From positions 84,954,543 through 85,018,542 of the forward strand of contig NC_083346.1 of NCBI RefSeq assembly GCF_019175385.1: DNA of 64,000 nt, in the 5' to 3' direction. The notes beneath the pieces are model-generated. The model searched no databases. It had not been told where the DNA came from and worked only from the letters and a program-made list of their open reading frames with translations. The position numbers were made by a program, and so were the translations under genes. The stretch comes from Lycium barbarum (Eukaryota; Streptophyta; Magnoliopsida; Solanales; Solanaceae). This document shows, piece after piece, positions 44,507 to 54,429 of the stretch; positions within the stretch are counted from its first letter, which is position 1; the number at the start of each line of letters is the position of its first letter.

Positions 44507-44612
44507 GGACGCAATTATATCAGTATTAAGGCACCGGATTCCACCAAAGTTTCGAGGTTAAGCGTGCTAAGGTGGGAGCAATTTTAGGATGGGTGACCCC
44601 CTGGGAAGTATG
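44507..44612 (+). ncRNA. 5S rRNA-derived segment in element I
   Basis: About 106 bases align in order with plant 5S rRNA. They include GCACCGGATTCCACCAAAG near the A of the 5S CACCGGATCCCATCAGAAC, then GTTAAGCGTGCTAAGG (box A), then TTTAGGATGGGTGACCCCCTGGGAAGT (box C and beyond, written here as two joined motifs: TTTAGGATGGGTGACC and CCCTGGGAAGT). The orientation is the same as the element's. A functional 5S gene is very unlikely, but the intragenic Pol III promoter motifs are conserved. Confidence 0.85.
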
Positions 44613-46615
44613 CAAGAAGTTCCAAAGATTTGCCCATAAGAGACGAATGAAAAGCTAGGATAGTTTGAAAAAAATTAGAGTATACGGGATGGTTGGAGAC
44701 CATGAAAGGCCACACAGCACGCGACAGGCTAGACTAGAAGGAAGACAGAAAGTACGCCACAGCCCTGGAATTAGGATAGGCTTGAATAGCGATTGGAGGT
44801 ATTTTCTGGGCTAGTTGGTAATAAATATATATGTATGTATGAATGTGTAAGACATCCCATATGTGATTGTATCGGCGGACACGTGAGTCCCAGCAACCGG
44901 CACTACGGTGTGGAAGGCATTAATTGAGTAAGGGCACCGAAGCTTAAATGACAGCAGAAGTAAATGGTGCAAGTGCTATAAGGCAAGCTGTTATTATTTT
45001 CACTACAGGCTAAGACTGGAAAGGTTATAATGCAACGATATTTGAAAAAGAAAGAGAGTGAGTAAATGGAAGACAAAGAGACCAAAATGTCAGAAAAAGG
45101 TAAGAAATCCCGAGAGAAATTATCGGCAAAGTATGAGACTATTTGAATAATTCGAAGATAGGCATATATAAAGGATAAAATGCGGTCATATGGAGCAAAA
45201 GAGGAATGTATGAGGCTAGAGAACCAATTTCAAAAGCGGGACTAAAGAAATAGTGACTACTACAAGGAGTGTGAAGTAAGAAAAAGAACGATAAAGCCTT
45301 GTGACGATGACAAGAGATTTGGCATGTAAAGGGACAAGATGCAGTCGCATTAATATGATCATCTCGGACGTAAAAGTGTTCTCCTGAAAGGATGATCTAG
45401 AAGTGAAACAGATTTGCTAGCTTAAAGTGAAAATTTTGTAAACTTCAGAGTTGATGCCACAAATGGCAAAAGCAGAAAAGTGTTCGAGGAGGAAGGAACC
45501 CAAGGAAGGTTAATGATGAAAGCAGGAAAAATACACTAATGGGATAGTCCAAGAAAGAGAAGAACCTTTGGAAATAAAACCATTGAAAATCTTTAATCAT
45601 TGGAGTGAGAGGGATACTTTGACGAATTAGCGATAGGAACCCGGTTACGCACCAAGGAAAGAACAAGTGTAATGGGTTGACACTGTTGACTGGAGATTAA
45701 TGATATGGAATAAGAATTCATGCGAAGTTCGGCAGATTTGATTTTGGAGGAAATGGAATGATGTACAAGGAACGAGCTAGGGAGACCGCTCGATTATAAT
45801 GTCATAAGCATAATTAAAAGCTCAATGAGTAAAGATAGAGAGAGTGTAAGCTGTATGGGCTTTGTGCTCAGAGCAAAAGTAGTGGACGCTCAAAAGGTAA
45901 GGATGCACGGCTGCAGTACGAGTGTACAGTTAAGGAGACTTACGAGCAAATGAACTAAATATGCGCAAGGATGAATAGTAGATAGGAAGGTAAAGGAATA
46001 TTGACAAATGATGATATAGACAAGGAGAAAAAAAAAATGAAAACTTATGGTAAGAAGTTTTGATATGTTATGCACAGAATCAGAAACATAGACGAGGAAT
46101 GAGGTAATTATCGTAGCCGAAAGTATTCGAAGACTATTGACACACAAGGAACCCTTTAAAGGGGAGGAGAACGTATGATATTAGTCCAAAAGGAAATCAT
46201 GACATTATCAAAAGGATACGTGGAAGGAGTAGAAACAAATTGACAATGGATGTACCGTGAAGCCGACATAAAGGGCAAAGAATGAAAAGAGTACCAAAGG
46301 AAGTACGCAAGGTGGGCGTAACTAATTGGCTATGAGTCGGGGATATGGTGCGGTACGCTAAATATATTGGAAAAGAATCATATGAGTTTGAAAACTTTAA
46401 ATGGAGACATAGAAGGGAAAATAAATAGATAATGCTATGGGAACACCCTGAAGGAGGGATATGACAGGAGAATGATAACAAGTAACTTAAGAGGATGTTA
46501 CAAAGCATAGCAATAGTATGTGGATTTAAGACCAAGATGTTGGCTATAGAGTTATTCGTTAATGATAGTACGACTTATAAGTGACCAAGGAAAAAGGGAT
46601 ACAACATGATAGGAA
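44613..46615 (+). other. Element I, noncoding cassette after the 5S-like segment
   Basis: This stretch is purine-rich, with no supported gene; the - strand open frames at 44903-46535 lack any family feature. It aligns with G and J: 44665-44830 matches G near 4320-4500, 45018-45060 matches J near 62615-62650, and 46225-46330 matches G near 3240-3330. A polypurine-tract-like AAAGGGGAGGAGAA lies at 46158-46171, at the matching place of G's poly-C run. Confidence 0.6.
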
Positions 46616-49257
46616 AAGACCAAGGGGTGGCCGGCCAAGAGGCCTTGGCCCAAGCCCATTTAATGGTCATGTGAGTCTAATGTGAGCACTTAATCAACAA
46701 GCTATTTATTCATGTATATCCATAGAAAGATCAAGAAACAAAACAATTGAACTCACCTTTGAGCTTAAAAAAGCTCTCGGCCGAACCCTATAGGAAAAGA
46801 AAAAAAAAGAAAAATTTCTAGCCTTTGCTTTTGATCATAAGATCTTGTTCTTCTTGTATTTGTAGTAAGTTCAAGACGCTCTCCGACGTGATACAATTAG
46901 TTTAGCGAAAGAATCACGTTTGCGGCAAGTCGGAATTTCAAGAAAAAGGTAAGGATTTTCCACTTTTGTGTTATGGACTTGTATGAATGTTATAATGATT
47001 GGAATAAGATGAGAATTATGTGGTAGTGATGCATGTGTGTGCAGCCGTGGGTGTGTGTGGGATGGTATGTGGCCGTGACCCACTTTGTGGTGAAAGGGTA
47101 ATGGATTAAATCCTATTTAGTTCGTTAGTGGCGTCGTTGTGGCATTTGTGACGTGAGAAAGGATTTAATGAATCGAGTTAGCATTGAAATGGGTTGTATG
47201 TCATTATGGAAGATTATGCGATTTTCATATAGTTTTATATAATTATGAAAGTAAGATTCTAGGATGTGAATTAATGTTATTGTTAATGAATTGGGAAGGA
47301 AACAATGCGAGTTAGTATGTTCGTCGTAGTTGTTGACGTTTCGGATGGAATATGGAAAGTGATGGATCATTTGAACTTATGTATATTGCTTGGAACATTA
47401 TTGGAATGTGTTTGAATAACCCTGAATGCGATAATGATGATGTTAGTTTGATATTGTAAAGTTCGTATGAAAGTCGTCGCTTTATATAGAAAGGAAGAAT
47501 GCTGACGTTAGGTTTATCTTGTTGTGATTTATGATGTCTTTGGTATTGTGGGTTGTTGTTGTTGATATATTGAGCCGAGCTAAGCCTCGGGGATGTTATA
47601 TGTATAGGGGAAGTGCTGCCGAAATTTCGGTAGACAAATACATAGTTAAATGAATTCTTGAAGTCTTGAAATTCCTAATTGGTAACTTTGACCATTTGTA
47701 GATTCTGAGCGAAACGGGATTTGAGTTTTGACGAGCGTAAGACGCTTATAAGGTATGTAAGGCTACCCATTCCTTCTTTTGGCATGTCTTAGGTATACTA
47801 GGTCGATATTGGAGCCCCGAGGGCAATTCTGTTCATGGAAATCCAAATTTGAAATCGAGTACTATTCATTCAATTGAATTGAACTATAAAACTCATATTT
47901 TGTTGAAAAGTAATCAAAGGTCCGAAATTTATGCAAATGTAATCGAACCGCTTCGAAACTTCCATGTATGATCCCAAAGACCCCGAATGCCGTAATTCAT
48001 GTCTGCCACCTCGACTTGACCCCAGGTGGGCCCGCTAACCCCGAGACTCCTTTGTTTACTCTATTAGGGTCATTTTTGTATAACGTCGACAAAGAATCTT
48101 TGTTTATGAATTTGGCCATCATAAAATAATGTTTTGATTGCCATGATATTCTAAATTATATTTTGAGCTATAAATATCATTTTGGAAATACTATTGTGAA
48201 TTGAGCCCCGTATTGACCGTTGAATTAACATATGATTTTATTAAGTTTCCAAAGGTGTTTTAATATATAAATTGCATTGTTTGCTCACGACTCTGCTCGT
48301 GCCCTTATTATGACTTCGTTCACCGGTTCCCGGGCCGGTTATGGTTCGTGCGCGCTATGATAAATTTGGCCGTATGCTGTGTTACGGTTCCCGAGACCTC
48401 GCCATAGGGCCGGGTTCCGTTTAGAGTTATGCTGTGATATGGTTGGTGATATGTTATGATGATATGTGTGTTTGGGGATGTACGGAGATTTGAACCTTCT
48501 GGTGTTATGCTGTGTGTGGCACCAGCGTCGGAGTGGTGACCACGTTCCTGAGCTTTTTCATGATTTTAATTGCATTATGTATATATGTTTTCAGTGTAGA
48601 TTTTGATATTCTGTTCAGTATTCCCCTTTTGTATCCCGTTTGTTTCAGTTGTGGTTTACGTTTCTGTACTCTATGCTTTACATACTCAGTACATCGTTCG
48701 TACTAATCCTCTTTCTTCGGGGGCTGCGTTTCATGCCCGCAGGTACAGACACCGGTGATCCACCACTGTCGGCTCCACCTTTTGCTATTTCGGAGTGCTC
48801 CCTTTCATCCGGAGTCCACATATTGGTATATATGTCTTTTGCTGTACATATACTTCTGTATATCTGACTATTTGGGTACGGCGGGGCCCTGTCCCGTCAT
48901 ATGTTTTCGTTCTGGAGTTGTAGAGGCCTGTAGTCATATATGTGGGTCGAGGGTCCTATATGTGTCTGTTTTGCTTACGATTTGCTTCTTAATGCGGTCC
49001 GTCTGTTTTGGTGGCCAAACTGGCCCATATGTTTGCATCAGTGTATATATGATCGGCGATGTGTATTTCGCCGCTCCTTTTGGCTTTGGATATGATATCT
49101 TTGCAAGCGTGACCGCCTAAAACAATATTTGATTTTAAATCTGTTTCAATGATTAATATGAGATCTGAGATAATCTATAATATGACGAATTGGTATGTTG
49201 TCTGTCCGGGTGCCCAAGTAGGGCGCCAGTCGCGGCCCACGGTGCTGGGTCGTGACA
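46616..49257 (+). mobile_element. Element E, 5' LTR (5' truncated)
   Basis: Homology to the 3' LTR begins at AAGACCAAGG (46616, matching 54665) and continues to CGTGACA at 49257. The first roughly 235 bases present at 54430-54664 are absent and replaced by element I sequence. The hairpin region near 48686-48706 has mismatches (CGTACTAAT instead of CGTACTGAC). It is noncoding; the open frames at 46871-49120 lie in the LTR. Confidence 0.9.
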
Positions 49258-49261
49258 AAAG

Positions 49262-49273
49262 TGGTATCAGAGC
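49262..49273 (+). promoter_or_regulatory. Primer-binding site (initiator tRNA-Met), element E
   Basis: TGGTATCAGAGC is exact and lies 4 bases after the LTR end. The leader 49274-49461 carries CTATAAACAGGAGGCTACAG near 49343 and ATCGTGCGATAGAGC near 49398. Confidence 0.94.
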
Positions 49274-49461
49274 GGTTTGTCCTCGGAATGTCTACAGGCC
49301 GTGTCTCGTAGAGTCTTGTTTTTCGGTGTGTTGTGCACTACACCTATAAACAGGAGGCTACAGGGCATTTAGGGTGTTACCTTTCTTTGAAATCTTAGAT
49401 CGTGCGATAGAGCTGTGCTATTAGGATGATTTTGATGTGATTCGTTATTATGTTTGCAGTG

Positions 49462-50900
49462 ATGCCTCCGAAGAAGGCAACGGCGGCCCAGAAGGGCAAG
49501 GCAGGGATAGCAGGGACCAGTCAGGCACAGCGAGTTACCCGGGCTCGTGTTTATGATTTGCCCGAGGTTGTGCCCCATTCAGAGAGATCCGCTACACCAC
49601 CACCGGCGGAGCCTGGAGCAGGTACATCAGTAGTTCCAGGGGCCCGAGTACCCGCACCCGAGCCTCCAGCTCCTCAGCCAGGGGCGGAGGACAGGCCGCT
49701 GAGAGAGGCAGTGCAGTTATTGACTACGTTGGTAGCGGGGCAGGCTCGCAGACGCGGGAAGAGAGATGACGATGATGATGACAGACGTGATAGCCTGAGG
49801 GTTCGATAGTTTCTATTATGTGGCCCCCCAGAGTTTTTCGGGTCTAAGCTCGACGAGGACCCCCACGACTTTATTCGGGGGATGCGACGCTCATTAGATT
49901 TGGTCAGGGCTTCAGAGACCGAGTCTGTCGAGTTGGCCGCACACAGATTGCGGGATGTTGCTGCTAACTGGTACGAGTCCTGGGAGCTATCCAGGGGTGA
50001 GGGTGCTTCCCCAACTACTTGGAACGAGTTCGTGGCTGCTTTTACCCGCCACTTTTTGCCCCCAGAGGTACGGCGGGCGCGGGTTGACCGAGTTTTGCAT
50101 CTGTAGCAGAGGGGTCGGAGCGTTCGTGAGTATAATATGGAGTTTGATTCTTTGGCCCGGTATGCACCTGCCATAGTAGTAGATATGGCCGATCGGATGC
50201 ACAGGTACGTGATGGGGTTAGACCGCTACTTGATTGATGGTTGTATGGCGGTGGCATTGCAGACAGACATGGATATCGCCCGACTACAGGCCTATGCTAT
50301 GGGTATGGAGGACCGACACAGGGCCGATTATTCCAGTAGAGATCGGGACAGGAGGCCGCCCAAGAGGGCCAGATCCGCAGGCTATTCTGGAGATTCTCGA
50401 GGCGGACAGCCTCAGCAGCAGTAGTCAGCCAGACATCTTCCTCCGTCAAGCCGGGGTACACAGTCAGCCGGCAGGAGATTTGACAGTGCAGGACAGTCTA
50501 GGGCCGGTCAGAGTTCCAAAGCGTCAGGTTCACAGGTAGCCAGAGGTCCCAGCCAGCCCAAACCACCCAGGCCCCATTGTTCTCATTGCGGGAAATCACA
50601 TCTAGGGGAGTGCTATCGAGTTACTGGGGCCTGTTTTTCATGCGGCGGTCAGGGCCATATTATGCGAGATTTTCCGTTGGCAGGCAGTTCGGGTAGTGTA
50701 GCTCAGCCGACGGGATCAGCCGCTGGTTCATCATCTGCTACATCAGTTGTACGCCCTACGGGGAGAGGTATGCCAGCACCGGCGGGACGCGGTCGAGGCC
50801 GTGGCAGCGCTTCAGGTTCTAGCGGTCCTTTGAACCGCATATATGCATTGGCCAGCCGCCAGGACCAGGAGGCTTCGCCGAATGTCATCACAGGTACATT
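49462..50900 (+). pseudogene. Element E, gag (three stops)
   Basis: The start ATG at 49462 (MPPKKATAAQKGKAGIAG) parallels the sister elements. The frame stays constant from 49462 to 50900, apart from TAG stops at 49807-49809, 50104-50106 and 50422-50424. Capsid motifs are GPPEFFGSKLDEDPHDFIRG and LPPEVRRARVDRVLHL (about 49825-50103). The N-terminal third is rich in Pro/Ala/Glu. The nucleocapsid zinc knuckle reads [14 protein letters not shown] (about 50631-50672): the final Cys is Phe, so the CCHC set is incomplete. Confidence 0.92.
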
Positions 50901-52650
50901 ACTGGTTTTCTCCCAATCTGTATATGCACTGATTGATCCTGGTTCTACTTTATCTTATATTTCCCTGCTCGTTGCTAGTAAAATTGGGATAGTGTCTGAG
51001 CCTATAGAGCCATTTGAAGTGGCTACACCAGTTGGGGACTGTATTATAGCGAGGCAGGTATATAGGGATTGTTCTGTGACTATATATGATCGCTGCACTA
51101 AAGCTGATTTGGTAGAGCTAGATATGCTGGAATTCGATGTCATTATGGGCATGGACTGGTTAGCTTCCTGTTATGCTAATGTTGACTGCCAGAAAAAGGT
51201 AGTCCGTTTTCAGTTTCCAGGGGAACCAGTTATAGAGTGGTTCGGGTCTACAGAATCGCCGAGGGGTAAGTTTATTTCGTACCTCAAGGCTAAGAAGATG
51301 ATTCAGAAAGGTTATATCTACCATTTTGTTCGTGTGCACGATACTACAGCCGAGACACCTACTCTTCAGTCTGTTCCGGTTGTTAATGAATTCCCAGATG
51401 TGTTTCCAGATGAGCTTCCGGGTGTTCCGCCTGAACGGGAGATAGATTTCACTATAGAGTTGTTGCCGGATACGCAGCCTATATCTATTCCTCCATACAG
51501 AATGGCACCGGCTGAATTGAAGGAATTGAAAGAGCAGCTGAAAGATCTGTTGGATAAAGGCTTTATCAGACCCAGCCCATCACCCTGGGGAGCGCCGGTA
51601 TTATTTGTAAGAAAGAAAGATGGGTCACTGCGAATGTGTATTGATTATCGGCAATTAAATAAGGTGACTATAAAGAATAAATATCCCCTCCCCCAGATTG
51701 ATGATTTGTTTGATCAGTTGCAGGGTTCCAAATATTTTTCAAAGATAGATTTGCGCTCGGGTTATCATCAGGTGCGAGTGCGAGAATCAGATATCCCGAA
51801 GACTGCTTTCAGGACCCGGTACGGGCATTATGAATTCAGAGTGATGTCTTTCGGGCTGACTAATGCTCCCGCGGTATTCATGGATCTGATGAATCGGGTA
51901 TTTCGGCCTTTTCTGGATATGTTCGTGATTGTGTTTATCGATGATATTTTGATTTATTCACGATCAGCAGAGGAGCATTCAGATCATTTGAAAACAGTAC
52001 TTGGCATTCTTCGGCAACAAAAATTATATGCTAAATTTTCCAAATGTGAATTCTGGTTAACGTCTGTGGCATTCTTGGGGCATATTGTCGGAGCAGATGG
52101 TATTCGGGTCGATACGCAGAAGATTGAAGCTGTACAGAATTGGCCCAGGCCTACTACACCGACAGAGGTACGCAGTTTTCTAGGGCTAGCCGGATATTAT
52201 CGAAGGTTCGTGGAGAATTTTTCTTCTATAGCAGCACCACTGACGAAGCTTACTCAGAAAGCAGCGAAATTTCAGTGGACTGACGCCTGCGAGCGCAGCT
52301 TCCAGACGTTGAAAGAAAAATTAATTACAGCACCAGTATTAGCTCTTCCAGAAGGATCAGACGGATATGTTGTCTATTGTGATGCCTCTGGTATTGGGAT
52401 AGGTTGCGTGTTGATGCAGCACGGTCGAGTTATAGCCTATGCTTCCCAGCAGCTCAGACCGCACGAGACGAATTATCCCACTCATGATCTTGAGTTAGCC
52501 GCGGTGATTCATGCTTTGAAGATTTGGTGGCATTACTTATATGGGGTCCACGTTGATATTTACACGGACCATAAGAGTCTCCAGTATATTTTTAAACAGA
52601 AAGAACTAAATTTGCGGCAGAGAAGATGGCTTGAATTATTGAAAGATTAG
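50901..52650 (+). pseudogene. Element E, protease, reverse transcriptase and RNase H
   Basis: This is part of a 662-codon open frame (50662-52650), the longest in the window. The protease motif is [11 protein letters not shown] near residue 92 of that frame, and [17 protein letters not shown] near residue 155. RT landmarks are [40 protein letters not shown] and catalytic FIDDI (residues 425-429, nucleotides 51934-51948). RNase H is [19 protein letters not shown] and [24 protein letters not shown] at 52648-52650 replaces the Tyr of KDYDVDIL; it is a transversion rather than a C-to-T change. The catalytic residues are retained. Confidence 0.94.
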
Positions 52651-54302
52651 GACGTTGATATTCTGTACCATCCTGGGAAAGCCAATGTGGTAGCGGATGC
52701 ACTTAGCCGCAAGTCCATGGGCAGTTTGGCTGATGTACAATCTGGTAAGAAGGACTTGGTTCGTGAAATTCATCAGTTAGCCAGCCTTGGAGTCCGTTTG
52801 GCAGATTCTGGAGATACTGTGATTTCTGTTCGGGCAGTTGCTGAATCATCAATTGTAGAAGAAGTAAAGCAGCGTCAGTTCGAAGATCCTATTCTGGTTC
52901 AGTACCGAAATGTGGCCCTTAATAAAGAAAAGACTCCGTTTGAAATTTCGCCTGAAGGGGTATTATTATATGAAGGCAGATTTTGTGTACCGGATGTTGC
53001 AGGCCTACGGCGACAAATCATGGGCAACGCGCATAATGCACGGTATTCTGTTCATCCTGGTTCACAAAAATGTATCATGATGTCAGGTGTTTGTATTTGT
53101 GGGACGGTATGAAGAAAGATATTGCCGAGTTCGTTGGTCAGTGTCTGAATTGTCAACAAGTAAAAATTGAACATCAGAAGCCCGGTGGATTATTACAGGA
53201 GATGGAAATTCCAGCCTGGAAATGGGAGATGATTAATATGGATTTCGTTGTTGGGTTACCGCGCACTCCACGCAGGTATGATTCTATTTGGGTTATTGTT
53301 GACAGATTAACGAAATCAGCCCATTTCCTCCCAGTCCGGACTACTTATTCGGCCGAGGACTATGCTAGATTATACATCAGAGAGATAGTAAGACTTCACG
53401 GGGTCCCTGTATCTATTATTACTGACCGAGGTGCCCAGTTTACGGCAAATTTCTGGAGGTCATTCCAGGATGGATTAGGGACTCAGGTGAGCCTTAGTAC
53501 ATCATTTCATCCTCAGTCCGACGGGCAGGCCGAGCGCACTATTCAGACGCTGGAAGATATGTTGCGGGCCTGCGTTATTGATTTCAGAGGCAGCTGGGAT
53601 GATCATTTGCTGCTAATTGAATTTGCTTATCATAACAGTTATCACTCCAGCATTCAGATGGCACCGTACGAAGCCCTTTATGGCAGAAAATGCAGATCTC
53701 CTATTGGTTGGTTCGACGTGGGCGAAACTAAATTAATTGGGCCAGATGTGATCTAGGAAGCAGTGGATAAAGTAAAACTTATTCGGGAGCGATTATTGGC
53801 TGCACAGAGTCGACAGAAAGCATATGCAGATAGACGACGTCGGCCATTAGAGTTCCAGATTGGCGACTGGGTATTTCTGAAGGTGTCGCCTATGAAGGGT
53901 GTTATGAGATTCGGTAAAAAGAGTAAGTTATGCCCGCGGTATATCGGGCCATATCAAGTTGTTCGGAAGATAGGCGAGGTCGCCTATGAGCTAGACTTAC
54001 CATCCGATTTGGAGGCAGTACACCCGGTATTTCATGTGTCCATGCTGCGAAAATGTATTGGTGATCCTTCCAGAATATTCCCAGTGGATGATATTCAGGT
54101 AACAGAGTATTTGTCTTATGAAGAGCAGCCTATAACTATTCTAGATCGACAGGTAAGGAGACTGCGCACTAAGGAAGTGCCTTCCGTTAAGGTCCTATGG
54201 CGCAACAACAACCGGGAAGAAATGACCTGGGAGACGGAGGAGGAGATGAAGAAGAAATACCCCCACTTATTTCCTACGCCCACAGGTAACCTAAACTTTT
54301 AA
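52651..54302 (+). pseudogene. Element E, integrase with chromodomain-like tail
   Basis: The frame continues from 52651 (ADALSRKSMGSL) to a one-base deletion near 53066, within the zinc-binding part (AHNARYSVHPG...CLNCQQ). The next frame (53070-53756) holds the complete DDE core: NMDFVVGL, ITDRGAQF and the Glu in QSDGQAERTIQ. A TAG at 53754-53756 replaces a Gln. The last part (53757-54302) has the GPY/F module CPRYIGPYQVV and the chromodomain-like end with ILDRQVRRLRTKEVPSVKVL and EEMTWETEEE, ending at TAA. Confidence 0.93.
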
Positions 54303-54429
54303 GCTTGTTGTATTGATTGACGAATGAATTATGTGTGCTAGTTATAAAGAGAGACTCCCCCGTTATGCTCATAATACTTTATAAGACTAATTTAACATTC
54401 GGGGATGAATGTTCTAAAGGGGGGGAGAA
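54303..54429 (+). promoter_or_regulatory. Element E, 3' untranslated region with hairpin and polypurine tract
   Basis: AACATTCG-GGGA-TGAATGTT (54394-54413) is an inverted repeat with one G-T wobble pair; perfect versions stand at the same place in D and J. The polypurine tract AAAGGGGGGGAGAA (54416-54429) abuts the 3' LTR, which starts TG at 54430. Confidence 0.85.

Larger units (their letters stand above)
40816..46615 (+). mobile_element. Element I: gag-pol-less Ty3/gypsy derivative with 5S-like segment, left part
   Basis: I has a complete 5' LTR (40816-43705), exact primer site, conserved leader, and then 2.7 kb of noncoding cassette with a 5S-like segment. No gag, protease or RT is found. 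After the insertion of E (46616-57271) it seems to continue at 57272-58354, which contains a ruined integrase fragment, until J interrupts it. The LTR start matches that of G, so G and I belong to one family. This is the structure expected of a large non-autonomous retrotransposon derivative. Confidence 0.82.

Noticed and set aside
44507..44612. Functional 5S rRNA gene
   Set aside because: The central part is substituted at many paired positions and the segment is embedded in an element without tandem 5S units. It is a derived module, not an rRNA gene.
44507..44612. Cassandra TRIM element
   Set aside because: Cassandra carries 5S sequence within short LTRs of a few hundred bases. Here the segment is internal, and the LTRs are about 2.9 kb with no direct repeat around the segment.
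46615..46618. AAAG as target-site duplication of E
   Set aside because: The left LTR end is truncated, so the flanking bases are not the original target. AAAG also resembles the normal spacer after the LTR end.
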